A stretch of 64,000 nt of DNA from Nicotiana tabacum (GCF_000715075.1 NC_134082.1:193677948-193741947); one strand, 5' to 3'. Shown: positions 44,978 through 57,655, numbered from the stretch's first letter. Notes: generated by a model from the sequence alone, not told the origin. Translations and numbers: made by a program.

Positions 44978-45235
44978 TACAAAACAAAACTTCAGCAATG
45001 CAAATAGAGAACAAAATTTCAGTTACTATGCTTATGTTCAGCAATTACAAACAAAAATTTCAGCACACTTGCTATTTCATGCTCGTCTACTAGAATGCTG
45101 AAGTTTTGCGTGATAGTCTTTGCTACTTCAGCCCCGTATGCTGAAGTTATGCGAAAAAGTGAGTACACTTATATTTTTTTTTACAAAGCGGACACAAGTT
45201 AAAACGTGACACAAAATGTGGGTATAAATGCAAAT

Positions 45236-47854
45236 CCCCCTAGTGAAAGATTAGCATAATTAATTTTTCTCGATTTTTGAAACGAAGATGCAAAGTACTC
45301 TAGCTAGGGATTTCTATTGGAGAATTGCCGGCGGTGACATACAATATCACCAAAGATAATCTCTTAGCTAGGGGAAAAAATGGTCATCCACAGGCCACAG
45401 CATCAACCAATTTTATGGTTGAAACGCATGTCAATAATCCCTACATTTTAATTTATGTAAACTTGTTTGATTGGACACAAAGTTTAAAAAAAAAAATTGA
45501 AATTTTTGGTCCTAAGCAAGTTAAGAAGATGTCAGAGTATTTGTGTGGTTATAAAGATTCTCATTAAAGATAGACTTGAAAGTTTAAGCTAAATTGTTTT
45601 CAAATTTAGAAAAGGTTCCTTCTTTTTTAAACAACCAAAAAAAAAATCATGTAAATTAGGACACACGAAAGTACTATTTTTGTCGCAGTATGCTATATAC
45701 TTATACGTAGTCAGACCTAACCGATCCATCGTCAAACATCAACATCAATTGACTATAACAGTTCATACTGATTAACAGAGTTTGTGAAAAAACTACACAG
45801 CCAACGCAGACACTCTCTCTCTCTTCTTTCCCTTATGTCTATTTCTTTAGTCTATCTGGTTTTTAAATATCAAAAGAAAGTGGCAATATTTTATGTATTA
45901 TTTTTTGCAACGTGCAAAGAATAGACATGTGGTGAAATAATTCACATAGAGACGACATATTAACAGGATTTACAGCTTCAATTATCGACGACGACAAAAG
46001 AATTGATGGCTGTCTAATTTTTGCAGGATGTGTCTATTCTGAGCTTGCATTCTGATGCCAATTTCTGGAGAGTTTTGGGATCATTTAGTGAAGTTTTGAG
46101 GTGGTTTGAATTAAAAATTTGAAGTAAAAACTTAACATAAAAAAAATTGATATGTGTATCATTTGTATATCACATATGTATCATATTTGTATCAATTGTG
46201 TATCACAAGTATATTCATGTATACCTTTGTGTGAGATACATGCGTGATACATGTGTCGCAGAAGAATTTGTTTGAACTCGATTTAAATACGAATTTTGAT
46301 ACAAAACCAGTCCAAATCACCTCCAATCTTCCTCAAATTTTGTATATTGACTTATCTATATTTTTTCAATAAATTTCAACTATACCCATTAAAAATTTCC
46401 TTTTTTTGCTTAGATTTTTGGAATATTGTATTTTTTTTTTGTATTTCATCACCTTATTTGCTACCTCATCCATAAAATTTCCTTTCGGTTTTGCATTTAC
46501 TGTTGATAATCACGCTTAAAAATATGGAAAATGATTTTTGCATGTGATTCTTTGAGAGAAAGAACCTTATTTATTTGGTTTTGCTAAGTCTATGACTAAT
46601 GGCTAGAGGTTGGTAAGTTAGGACTTATTTGGGACATTTGTGTAAGTTTCTCCTAAAATGAAGCATAGAAAACTAAAAGAAAGAAGCACAAAAAGGACCT
46701 GAATTATGGAAGAAATTCCTTTATTTTCACTAAAGATCTTTTTTTTATCTTAGTAAATAAACACATTGTGTATCAGACTATTAGCAAGTTAGAGCTTTGC
46801 CCACCTGTGCAGGTTAAGCATTTTCAGATTTATTGTTCCCAGTAAAGTTGAAGGGAGAGAAGCCAAAGCAGGTATACATGTAAAACTAATTACATGAAAG
46901 AGCATAACTCAATTTGGAATAATTATTATAATTAAGTTGTAATGATAATTTTTTGTTCGGTTTATCTTCATTGTTGCATGGATCAGAAGTCCACTGAAGT
47001 TTTGGCATTGTAGTAGAGCCAGGGACAATAATTTGATGGATAATTAAAAATATTTATTCTTTAGATTTATGTCCTACTTATTACTATTACTTCTGAAAAT
47101 TGAGTAGTCCCAACCTTGACAGGTTTTTATGATATAGGAGTAATATGTATGGGGCTGTTGCTATTTGTATTGATGAGCAAATCATTATATTGAGAGCCCA
47201 CCTTAGCCTATGATTGCTATTACTGACATCGATCATTATATTGTGCATATTGAGAGCCCACCTTACCTCTGTTATAAGCTCTGTGGTCGAGCAACTTCAC
47301 TTTCATTTTTAACATAAGCTGGTAAAATATTCTTAGGAGAAATTACAAAAAGAAAGGCTAAAAAACAAACAAAGATGTTAAATAACGGCCACAAAGAGAA
47401 GGAGACAGTACCAATACAGAAATTAAAATGGAATATATCAAGAAGAGAAACAGTGGTATAACCATTGGCATGATAAAAGGGGCAAATATATTGGATATTT
47501 GGCCAAACCAAAGGACAGTGTAATAACATCTGTCTTAAGATTGGAAAGGACGAATCTCATAATGATTGACCGCCAAATCAATGAGGGCGTTGTGACTAAT
47601 ACTATATAACAAAACTCCTCCGGCGAAGTTCAAGTTTATGAGTTCAAGATTCTAATCGTTTTAAGTTATTGATTCTAAATTAATAATTCATATATATTTA
47701 ATGTACTTTTTAAAATAAATATAGGGTTCAAACAAAAATTACTGGATTCGACAGAATCCGCTCCTGACACTCTAGCTCCTGCTCCTCCGTACCCCAGAGA
47801 TTCCTCCGCATCTTCCACCAATTCATTAGAGCATTTCTTGATATTTCTCGACAC
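45236..47854. other. Intergenic; one unexplained 80-codon frame
   Basis: A plus-strand frame at 45325-45567 starts MPAVTYNITKDNLLARGKNG. It has no features I can tie to a family, so I list it only here. The stretch 46140-46260 repeats GTATCA/GATACA words. Nothing else is supported. Confidence 0.4.
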
Positions 47855-47856
47855 TA

Positions 47857-48306
47857 TGGGTCGTTTGTTTAGAGATACGCTATGCAGAATTAATAATATA
47901 GAGATTGCAATGCAAGAATTATTAATACAAGGATTGTAGTGTAGAGATTAGTAATACAATAATTGATAATACATGACTTATAATGCATGGATTAAAATAT
48001 TATTTTGTTTACCTTTTTTAATAAATAAAAAGTTTAATGCATAAGGATTAATTTGGTTATTTTATTTGGTTTAGTATAAGTATCACTAATTCTTATATTC
48101 TTGTTACACCTTTTATTTCACATAAAAATAATACATCTTACCCAACTTATGCATGTAATATTTATGGTGTCAACAAGAATGACAACCAAACAATATATTG
48201 TAAAGTTGAAAGCACCACAATCGATAATCAAACACTACAATGCTAGTGTTGGATTTTATGCAGGAATTGCAACGCCTTATTCTTACATACAACCAAACAA
48301 GCCCTA
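47857..48306. mobile_element. hAT-like MITE (about 450 bp)
   Basis: The ends GGGTCGTTTGTTTAGAG and, inverted, AGGGCTTGTTTGGTTG are similar. The interior repeats AATACAAG-, TAATACAA- and TAATGCAT-like words. No clear 8-bp duplication is visible. Confidence 0.55.
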
Positions 48307-48429
48307 AGGGTGTGTAAGTGCTTGATATATATGGAGGAAATATTTTTCTCAAAAAAAAATATTTTTTTGTTATAATTAGTTGTCATCCAAGAAAAATGAC
48401 TTTTCGTACTTGATTATAAAAGTTGAGAA

Positions 48430-48596
48430 GTTTTATTGTGTGCCTCACACAGCTGACATTAGTTGTGTAAGGCTCATTTTTGTCTCACAAATTTGTGGAC
48501 CCCAATCTTACACTTCTAAGTCCACAAAATTGTGAGACAAAAAAATATCTCATACAACTAGTATCAGTTGTATGAGACACAAAATAAAATTTTCCT
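48430..48596. mobile_element. Short foldback MITE, copy 1
   Basis: Inverted arms with TTTGTCTCACAAATTTGTGGAC/GTCCACAAAATTGTGAGAC-type words and CATACAACTAGTATCAGTTG. A relative is at 59050-59236. Confidence 0.68.
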
Positions 48597-49045
48597 GTAA
48601 AGTTATATTTCTTTCATTTGTAACAGAAGAGTCACTTAACTATGGTTATAATATATATATATATATATATATATAATTCCTACTATAATTAGACACTCTC
48701 GGTACAAAATAAATTTAATACTCAAAAATCTCATCCAAACAATCTTTTTTTTATAACAGTATCATTTATTTAAGGAAATGTCTTTCGAAGAATTATTTTT
48801 CACTCATAAACCAAGCAATAAATTAAAGGACGTTATCAAGAACTTTTTTTATTTTTCAAAAAATGATTTATTCTGCGAAAACATTTTTTGGAAAATGTGA
48901 TCTGCCGTACCAAACGCACCAGCCCCCTCTTTTGATTTTTAACAATTTCATAATAATTGTCACACCTGATCCAATGACCATCCTCTTGTATGAACTGGAT
49001 CCAAAATCCCAATTCCCATTCTGGTTAGCTACCTACATACTCTTC

Positions 49046-49318
49046 TGTTAGAACTCAGTGCATGCGTGAGATGAAGAACCCTAGACATGGAGGAAACATG
49101 GGCAGGGAATGAGCTGAGGAAGAAGAAGAGAATGAGGGAAATTGTTTATGTATATCTCAATGTAATAGTACATTTTGTCTTTATATACATATACATAATT
49201 AACCTCCACTAATAGGTTAGTGGTCCCTACTCTATTTCAAACAACTATGACAGTTGTACACTAACTATCTAACTAACAACTTCCTCCTTCTTGCTAAGTT
49301 ACTGCATCAGTTTCTACA
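49046..49318 (-). repeat. 3' LTR of copia element A
   Basis: TGTTAGAACTCAGTG...GTTTCTACA on the plus strand. It is about 273 bp long and similar to the repeats at 53945-54221 and 54223-54500. Confidence 0.94.
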
Positions 49319-51287
49319 CTCCCCCTCAAGCTAGGTGGTGTAAAGATATTCAACAATCCTAGCTTGGACACTAAGTACTTATGTTGAACTCTAGGCAACC
49401 CTTTAGTCAGCACATCTGCCAATTGTTCTTTGGTTCCCACATACTCTGTCTTGATTAGTCCCTGCTGAATCTTTTGTCTTATGAAATGACAATCAATCTC
49501 TATGTGTTTGGTTCTTTCATGAAAGACGAGATTAGCAGCTATTCGTATGGCTGCTTTACTGTCAGTGAAGATAGTAGCTGGCAATTCAAACACCACTCCA
49601 ATGTCCTTGAGTAACCCAAATATCCACACTAGTTCAGCCACTGTTGTTGAAATGCTTCTGTACTCTGACTTTGCAGAGCTTCTAGAGATAGTGCTTTGCT
49701 TCTTTGATTTCCATGATATGAATGAGTCCCCATATTTTCCAGACATAAACTTTCTAGTCAATGGGTATGCTGCCCAATCAGCATCACAGAAGGCTGAGAT
49801 AACACTTCTCTTCTGACTAGATAGAAGTACACCTTGCCCAGGGTGATTCTTAACATACTTGACCACCCTGAGTGCTGCCTCCATATGATATTTCTTAGGC
49901 TTTTGCATTAACTGTCTAAGAGTTTGAACACTGAATCTATTGTTCGGTCTCGTTACTGTCAGATATAGGTGTTTGCCCCGTAGCCTTTGATAGCTAGTTA
50001 CATCAGGTAGTAGTGCATCATCCAAGGTGTTGGTTGTGCCTGTGTGTTCATCATACAGTGGAGTAGTGAGTTTCACATTTGCTTCATGAGGTATAGCCGC
50101 AGGCTTTGCAGCACCTAAGCCAAGTTCAGACACAAGTTCTAATGTATATTTTCTTTGATGCATCAGAATACCCTGTGGTGATCTTGCATACTCTATCCCA
50201 AGGAAATATTTCAACTTCCCTAGGTCCTTCATCTTAAAGGTCTTCTGGAGTGTAGACTTGGTTTCTTCTACTAGTCTTAAATCAGGTCCTATGATGAGCA
50301 TATCATCCACATTGACTAATATAACCACAATGCAGCTGGCAGTACTTTGTACAAACAAGGAGTGGTCATGTTGACTCTGTATGAACCCAAAGCTAAACAG
50401 TGCCTCAGATAACTTGGCATTCCATTGCCTGGGTGCTTGTTTGAGACCTTACAGAGATTTCAAGAGTCTTCAAACTGGCCTACTCTCCCCCTGACTCTGA
50501 AATCCTTGAGGAAGAGTCATATAGATTTCATCTAGTAAATCTCTTTGTAGGAAAGCATTGTACACATCCATTTGGTGGATATGCCAATGCTCAGAAGTTG
50601 CAACAGAAAGTATGGTCCTAACTGTCTTCATCTTAACAACTGGACTGAAGGTCTCTTGATAATCAATACCTTCCTACTGGCTGAACCCCTTGGCCGCCAA
50701 TCTGGCTTTAAATCTTTCAACCTCCCCTGTAGCCTTTTACTTCACTTTAAAGATCCATTTGCAACCAACATGCACCTCGTCTGGATGAAGTGAGACAACC
50801 TCCTAAGTGTGATTAGCTTCCAAGGCAGCAATTTCAGATTTCATAGCCTCCACCCACCTTGGGTCTTGAACAACCTCATCATAAGAAGAGGGTTCCACAA
50901 TGGAGGAGAAAGCTGCAATGTAGGACTGATAAGAAGGAGACAGAGAGTCATAAGAAATATAGTTGGCTATGGAATATGGTGTAGTGGTGGTAGAGGGCCG
51001 AGTGACAAAGTCCTTAAGCCATAATGGAAGGTGTTAGTTTTGAGTGACCTTCACAGTGTGGGGCAAGGCTCAGGGGCAATGGACAAAGGTTCAGAACCAC
51101 CAGAAGAAGAAGTAGAAGGATTTATATGAGGAGAGGGACATGCATCTCTATACACCTCTTCACAACTAGGAGGTAAAGGAAAGGAGGTGAATATATGAGG
51201 AGAGCCATTCAAAGAGTCTTTGAAAGGAAATACATTCTCCTGGAAGAAAAACATCTCTATTGACAAAGAATTGTTGTGTAGAAATAT
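49319..51287 (-). pseudogene. Element A reverse transcriptase and RNase H
   Basis: A 354-codon frame (49294-50358) covers the palm end and RNase H. It includes VILVNVDDMLIIGPDLRLVE, MKDLGKLKYFLGIEYARSPQ, then FCDADWAAYP, SRSSAKSEYRSIST, IFTDSKAAIRIAAN and ERTKHIEIDCHFIRQKI. The catalytic motif, YVDD in copia, reads NVDD: the two Asp are kept but the Tyr is lost. The upstream half (50359-51287) is split by stops and frameshifts but still shows the LxGxL-type segments of the fingers and the acceptor-linker region. Confidence 0.9.
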
Positions 51288-52355
51288 CTAAGAGAATATA
51301 ACCATTTTAAGTATCTGAAAATCCCATGAGAATGGCAGGTTTGGCCCTAGGCATAAGTTTGTCTGTCTCACTCGCTTAGCAAAGCATAAATAGCCTAGAG
51401 TCCTAAGGTGTCCTAGCTGAGGCCTCCTCTTGTATAGAAGCTCATAAGGTGAACATCCTTTTAACACTAAAGATGGTAGTCTGTTGACCAAGTAGGCTGC
51501 AGTAATAACACAATGACCCCAAAACTTGATAGGAATGTGAGCTTGAAATCTCAGAGCTCTGGTAATTTCTAGGAGATGTCTGTGCTTCCTCTCAGCTACC
51601 CCATTCTGTTGTGGAGTGTATGCACAGGTGGTTTGATGAAGAATACCAAGTTTATTGAAGACAGTTTTACACACTGAATTTAGAAACTCAGAGCCATTGT
51701 CAGATCTCACCATTTTAACTGTTTTATTGAACTGAGTGTGAACAAAAGCAAGGAACTATGGCAGTACAACACACACATCAGATTTTAGTTTCAGTAAGAA
51801 AACCCTGGTCATTCTAGTGAAGTCATCAACTACTGTTAGAAAGTATCTATAACCATCAAAGGTTGCAGTTTTATAAGGTCCCTAAACATCTACATGAATT
51901 AGATCAAATGCACTAGTACTCTTGATACTACAGTGAGGAAATGGTATCCTAGTTTGTTTAGCACAATGACACATACAACAATTATTGATGGCATTTGTAA
52001 TACTAGCTAGCTTAACAGGGAATAGTCTCTTCAAAACAATGATGGACAAATGACCAAGTCTCCTGTGCCATAAGACTATATAATTGGAACTGGCTGAGAG
52101 ATCAGCCTTTGTGTTAACAGCTGCCAAGGACACAACAGTCAACCTCTTATTTCCATGTTGTTGTATGAAGTACAAGTCATCCCTTTCTCTACCAATCTCC
52201 TTCACCCTGCCATTGAAAAGCTCCCGAAACACACAAAAATCAGGATAGAAAAAGGCAAAAAACCTTAGGTCCCTTGTCATTTTTGACACTGACAACAGGT
52301 TATACTTGAACTTTGGTACATAAAGTACTTCTTTTAGTGTGTTGTTGTTTGATAT
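51288..52355 (-). pseudogene. Element A integrase
   Basis: The GAG-pre-integrase part (LWHRRLGHLSIIVLKRLF with CCMCHCAKQ) lies at 51882-52295 and stops with TAG right after HVDV, where the family has Trp. The core and C-terminal part (51288-51713) gives VRSDNGSEFLNS and TPQQNGVAERKHRHLLEITR, so the second Asp and the Glu of the triad are present. After GHLRTLGYLCFAKRV a frameshift ends the match. Confidence 0.9.
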
Positions 52356-53825
52356 CTAACTATATCCAACATGAGTTACTTGTGTGACATCTCCATTTGG
52401 CAAGAGAACCTTTCTAGGAATAGGAGGAGCAATTACAGTTGTCTTATCTAATAGATTGAGATTAGGCACCATGTGATTAGTTTCCCCTGTATCAATGATC
52501 CATTCTTGTGGACTATTGGAAGCTAGTAAAGCAACACTAGTAACTGCTACATGAGCCTGAGATGTAGGTGTAGGACTGTTGTTGTTTGCTGAGGTAGGGC
52601 TGACTATATTACTGTTCAAAATTTGCATAATCTGGTCATATTGTTCCTTGGTAAAAGGAAAGTCACCACCTCCTCCATGTTGTGGTTGTAATTCCATATT
52701 AGCAGTGTGAATGTTGTGTTGCAAGGGTTGAACAGATCTTGGCTGCATAGTAGTTATCTGAAAGCCAGGGCTTGGCTGTCCACTAGGCTGTATGTAGAGA
52801 CTTAGTTCAGGTGGTGCACTGTAGTTACTAGATGTTGAACTATACTCAGCTACTGCATTATAAGCACCAGCTCCCCCTTTCTTCTTAAAATTGTAGTCAG
52901 CTGGATAACCAACTATTTTGTAGCAATTCTCCTTGCTATGACCTTTTAGTTTACAGAAGTCACAGTATAGATTGAAATTCTTTCTGTGTTTTGGTCTATT
53001 ATCAAACTTAGAGCTGTATAGTGCTATAGATTCATAGTGACCACTGGTGGAATTAGGTCCAGCAACTAAAATACCTGCTGATCCTACTACATTTCTTTGA
53101 CTTTCCTCACTCATTTAACAAAGCATAAGCTTGATTGACAGAGGGAACAGGTTTCATCATAAGAATCTAACTACGAGCTTGTGAGTATGAGTAATTCAAT
53201 CTCATAAGGAACTGATATAGCTTCTGTTTGTGCAGGTGTTTAATAAATTTCTTAGTTTTAGGGCAGTCACAATCAGGATGAGGAACTAGATCTTCAGTTT
53301 CGTCCAATAGATCCTTGAGTTTAGAATAGTACACAGATATAGAGGAGATACCTTGAGTTAGGGTTGCAATTCCTTGTGTAGGTTATATCATCTAGTGTCA
53401 TTCACCTTGTCAAAACGCTCTTGCAGATCCATCCACACGGTGTGTGCATTGGTTGTATAAGTGATTACGCTGATCAAGGTCAGTGCTACAACATTCATCA
53501 GCCACGATAAGACAATTGCATTACATCTCTCCCATTGGTACCAGTATTTTTCTTGAAATTTTTCCTTTTTCCACCTTCCATCAACCATTCCGAGCTTATT
53601 TCGACTTAGAAGAGCAATTTTCATAGATCGATACCACAACGAGAAGTTGTCTGTCCCTGTTAGTTGAAAGGAGATCAGAGAAATTCCACCTGTATCAGTG
53701 GATGCCAAATACAGAGGATGAGTGATTGGAACTGAGATTTCTTCTTCAAATTCATCCTCCGACCAGATTTGCAAGGTTTCAGTTACAGTTGCAAGTGTTT
53801 CTTGCTCAGAGTTGTCATTCGCCAT
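52356..53825 (-). pseudogene. Element A gag, zinc knuckle and protease
   Basis: Gag starts at 53825 and gives HPLYLASTDTGGISLISFQL and NFSLWYRSMKIALLSRNKLG, then GMVDGRWKKEKFQEKYWYQW, typical of the gag domain of one copia branch. A stop at 53388-53390 interrupts it. From 53114 a 252-codon frame holds a zinc knuckle, C-DF-C-KLKG-H-SKEN-C, a Gln/Pro/Ser-rich linker and the protease start WIIDTGETNHMVPN with the catalytic D-T-G intact. The frame ends in the protease. Confidence 0.9.
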
Positions 53826-53933
53826 GGTTGACGATGACTTAAAGCTTCATATTTGAGAGACGAAGAAGAGACTTGAGAAAGTACGAGAATTACTGAACTG
53901 GATTGATTTGCGAGCTGTAATTCAGAGCTCTTA

Positions 53934-53944
53934 CTCTGATACCA
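53934..53944 (-). other. Primer binding site of copia element A
   Basis: The minus strand reads TGGTATCAGAG directly adjacent to the LTR, a perfect match to the plant initiator tRNA-Met site. Confidence 0.92.
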
Positions 53945-54221
53945 TGTTAGAACTCAGTGCATGCGTGAGATGAAGAACCCTAGCCATGGAGGAAACATGA
54001 GTAGGGAATGAGTTGAGGAAGAAGAAGAAGAGAATGAGGGAAATTGTTTCTCTATATCTCAATGTAAACAACACATTGTGTCTTTATATACATATACGTA
54101 ATTAACCTCCACTAACAGTCTAGTGGTCCCTACTTTATTTCTAACAACTATAACAGTTGTACACTAACTATCTAACTAACAACTTCCTCCTTTTTGCTAT
54201 GTTACTGCATTTGTTTCTACA
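53945..54221 (-). repeat. 5' LTR of copia element A
   Basis: TGTTAGAACTCAGTG...GTTTCTACA. It carries small differences from the 49046-49318 copy. Confidence 0.94.
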
Positions 54222-54475
54222 CTGTTAGAACGCAGTGCATGCGTGAGATGAAGAACCCTAGCCCTGGAGGAAACATGAGTAGGGAATGAGCTGAGGAGGA
54301 AGAAGAAGAGAATGAGGGAAATTGTTTCTCTATATCTCAATGTAAACAACACATTGTTGTCTTTATATACATATACATAATTGACATCTACTAACATGCT
54401 AGTGGTCTTTACTTTATTTCTAACAACTATGACAGTTGTACACTAACTATCTAACTAACCACTTCCTCCTTCTTG

Positions 54476-56060
54476 CTATGTTACTGCATCTGTTTCTATA
54501 CTCCCCCTCAAGCTAGGTGGTGTAAAGATATTCAGCAATCCTAACTTAGACACTAAGTACTCATGTTGAGCTCTAGGCAGTCCTTTAGTCAGCACATCTA
54601 CCAACTGTTCTTTGGTTCCCACATACTCTGTCTTGATTAGTCCCTGCTGAATCTTTTGTCTTATGACATGACAATCAATCTCTATGTGTTTTGTTCTTTC
54701 ATGAAAGAAAGGATAAGCAGCTATTTGTATGGCTGCTTCACTGTCAGTGAAGATAGTAGCTGGCAATTCAAACACCACTCCAATGTCCTTGAGTAACCCA
54801 AATATCCACACTAGTTCAGGCACTGTTGTTTTAATACTTCTGTACTCTGACTTTGCAGAGCTTCTAGAGATAGTGCTTTGCTTCTTTGATTTCCATGATA
54901 TGAATGAGTCCCCATATTTTCCAGACACAGACTTTCTAGTCAATAGGCATGCTGCCCAATCAGCATCATAGAAGGTTGAGATAACACTTCTCTTCTGACT
55001 AGATAGAAGTACACCTTGTTTAGGGTGATTCTTAACATACTTGAACACCCTGAGTGCTGCCTCCATATGATATTTCTTAGGCTTTTGCATAAACTCGCTA
55101 AGAGTTTGAACACTGAATGCAATATCTGGCCTTGTTACTGTCAGATATAGGAGTTTGCCCCGTAGCCTTTGATAGCTACTTACATCAGGTAGTAGTGCAT
55201 CATCCAAGGTGTTGGTTGTGCCTGTGTGTTCATACTATTGTGGAGTAGTGAGTTTCACATTTGCTTTAGGAGGTGTAGCAGCAGGCTTTGCACCACCTAA
55301 GCCAAGTTCAGACATAAGTTCTAATGCATATTTTCTTTGATGCATCAGAATACACTGTGGTGATCTTGCAAACTCTATCCAAAAGAAGTATTTCAACTCC
55401 CCTAGATCCTTCATCTTAAAGGTCTTCTGGAGTGTAGCCTTGGTTTCTTCTACTAGTCTCAAATCAGGTCTTATGATGAACATATCATCCACATAGACTA
55501 ATATAACCAAAATGCAGCTGGCAGTACCTTATACAAACAAGGAGTGGTCATGTTGACTCTGTATGAACCCAAAGCTGATTAGTGCCTTAGATAACTTTGC
55601 ATTCCACTGCCTGGGTACTTTTTTGAGACCATACAAGGATTTTAAGAGTCTACAAACTGGCCTACTCTCCCCCTGACTCTGAAAGCCCTGAGGAAGAGTC
55701 ATATAGATTTCATTTGGTAAATCTCCTTGTAGGAAAGCATTGTACACATCCATTTGGTGGATATGTCAATGCTCAGAAGCTGCAATAGAAAGTATGGTCC
55801 TAACTGTCACCATCTTAACAACTGGACTGAAGGTCTCTTGATAATCAATACCTTTCTGCTGGCTAAACCCCTTGGCCACTAATATAGCTTTAAACCTTTC
55901 AACCTCCCATGTAGCCCTGTACTTCACTTTAAAGATCCATTTTCAACCAATAGGCATCTTGTCTGGAGGAAGTGATACAACCTCCCAAGTGTGATTAGCT
56001 TCCAAGGCAGCAATTTCAGATTTCATAGCCTTCACCCACCTTGGGTCTTGAACAGCCTCA
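54476..56060 (-). pseudogene. Element B reverse transcriptase and RNase H
   Basis: Pieces at 55529-55753 (YNAFLQGDLPNEIYMTLPQG, RLLKSLYGLKKVPRQWNAKL), 55235-55510 (VILVYVDDMFIIRPDLRLVE, so YVDD is intact here) and 54476-55207 (RGKLLYLTVTRPDIAFSVQT, RSSAKSEYRSIKTTVPELVW, IFTDSEAAIQIAAYPFFHER) cover both domains. Stops near 55235 and 55528 and the change of YDAD in the RNase H start prevent function. Confidence 0.9.
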
Positions 56061-57236
56061 TCATAAGAAGAGGGTTCCATAATGAAGGAGAAGGCTGCAA
56101 TGTAGGACTGATAAGAATGGAGACAGAGAGTCATAAGAAACATAGTTGGCTATGGAATATAGTGTAGTGGTGGTAGAGGGTTGAGTGAAAAAGTCCTTAA
56201 GCCACAATGGAGGGTTCTTAGTTCTGAGTGACCTTCTCAGTGTGGGGCAAGGCTTAGGGGCAATGGACAAAGGTTCAGAACCACCAGAAGAAAAAGTAGA
56301 AATATTTATGTGAGGAGAGGGGCAGACATCTCTGTACACCTCTTCACAACTAGGAGGTGAAGGAAAGGAGGTGAATATAGGAGGAGAGCCATTCAAAGAG
56401 TCTTTGAAAGGAAATACATTCTCCTGGAATACAACATCTCTATTGACAAAGAATTGTTGTGTAGAAATATCTAAGGGAATATAACCTTTTTGAGTATCTG
56501 AAAATCCCATGAGAATGGATGGTTTGGCCCTAGGCATAAGCTTGTCTGTCTCCTGCACTTGCTTAGTAAAGCACAAACAGCCTAGAGTCCTAAAGTGTCC
56601 TAGTTGAGGCCTCCTCTTGTATAGTAGCTCATAAGTTGAACATCCTTTCAACACTGAAGATGGTAGTATGTTGATCAAGTAGGCTGTAGTGATAACACAA
56701 TGACCCCAAAACTTGATAGGAATGTGAGCTTGAAACCTTAGAGCTCTGGTGATTTCTAGGAGATGCCTGTGCTTCTTCTCAGCTATCCCATTTTGCTGTG
56801 GAGTGTATGCACAAGTGGTTTGATGAAGATTACCAAGTTTATTAAAGACAATTTTACACACTAAATTTAGAAACTCAGAGCAATCGTCAGATCTCACCAT
56901 TTTAATTGTTTTATTGAATTGAGTGTGAACAAAAGCAATGAACTGTGGCAGTACAACACACACATCAGATTTCAGTTTCAGTAAGAAAACCCAAGTCATT
57001 CTAATGAAGTCATCAACTACTGTGAGAAAGTATCTATAACCATCAAAGGTTGCAGTTTTATAAGGTCCCCAAACATCTACATGAATTTGATCAAATGCAC
57101 TAGTACTCTTGATACTTCTGTGAGGAAATGGTGTCCTGGTTTGTTTAGGACAAGGACACACACAACAATTATTGATGGCATTAGTAATAATAGCTAGCTT
57201 CACAGGGAATAGTCTCTTCAAAACAATGATGGACAC
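56061..57236 (-). pseudogene. Element B integrase, long open frame but catalytic site changed
   Basis: A 391-codon frame with the zinc region CCVCPCPKQTRTPFPH, HVDVWGPYKTATFDGYRYFL, core and the C-terminal FSDTQKGYIPLDISTQQFFV. The usual SDNGxEF reads SDDCSEF, and TPQQNGIAEKKHRHLLEITR keeps the Glu. The three acidic residues remain, but residues around the second Asp are changed. The final part runs out of frame with its C-terminal linker. Confidence 0.9.
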
Positions 57237-57456
57237 ATGACCAAGTCTCTTATGACATAAGACTATATTATTTGGAACTGACTAAGAGATCAGCCTTTGT
57301 GTTAACAGCTGCCAAGGACACAACAGTCAACCTCTTATTTCCATGTTGTTGTATGAAGTACAAGTCATCTCTTTCTCTACCAATCTCCTTCACCCTGCCA
57401 TTGAAGAGCTCCCGAAACACACAAAAATTAGGATAGAAAGAGGCAAAACACCTTAG

Positions 57457-57655
57457 AATAGTTGTCTCCCACTCATATCATGGAAATTAAAGAAGCAAAG
57501 CACCATCTCTAGAAGCTCTGCAGAGTCAGAGTACAGAAGCATTGCAACAACAGTGGCTGAACTAGTGTGGATATTTGGGTTACTCAAGGACATTGGAGTG
57601 ATGTTTGAATTGCCAGCTACTATCTTCATTGACAGTAAAGCAGCCATACAAAACT
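57457..57655 (+). pseudogene. Inverted RNase H fragment of the same copia family
   Basis: Reads on the plus strand from CATATCATGGAAATTAAAGA to GACAGTAAAGCAGCCATAC and matches the reverse complement of about 49555-49720. It holds no start or end of the domain and lies against the breakpoint of element B. Confidence 0.88.

Larger units (their letters stand above)
44300..45235. mobile_element. Probable MULE-like element with palindrome array
   Basis: The left part (CATTTAACC...TTTTAACTTGTACCCACTTT, 44333-44384) and the right part, inverted (CATTTATACCC...TTTTAACTTGTGTCCGCTTT, 45185-45228), look like long imperfect inverted repeats. A target duplication cannot be fixed. The interior has a (CTT)n run at 44458-44505 and the 42-bp array. 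Confidence 0.45.
49046..54221 (-). mobile_element. Ty1/copia element A, full length, decayed (5,176 bp)
   Basis: Two 273-277-bp LTRs flank a minus-strand copia polyprotein. A perfect initiator tRNA-Met primer site lies at the 5' LTR and a polypurine tract (GAGGGGGAG, minus strand) at the 3' LTR. All domains are recognisable with scattered stops. Left flank TCTTC (49041-49045) and right flank CTGTT (54222-54226) do not form a target duplication, because the right side abuts another LTR. Confidence 0.94.
54223..57456 (-). mobile_element. Ty1/copia element B, same family, truncated
   Basis: The 3' LTR (54223-54500) lies one base after the LTR of element A. The interior then follows in the same order and orientation: RNase H and reverse transcriptase (54476-55753, in pieces) and integrase (56061-57236). 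The match to element A stops abruptly at about 57456 within the part before the integrase, so protease, gag, primer site and 5' LTR are missing. Confidence 0.93.

Noticed and set aside
45325..45567. 80-codon frame as an independent gene
   Set aside because: No recognisable domain, no intron signals used and surrounded by repeats; kept only as a remark.
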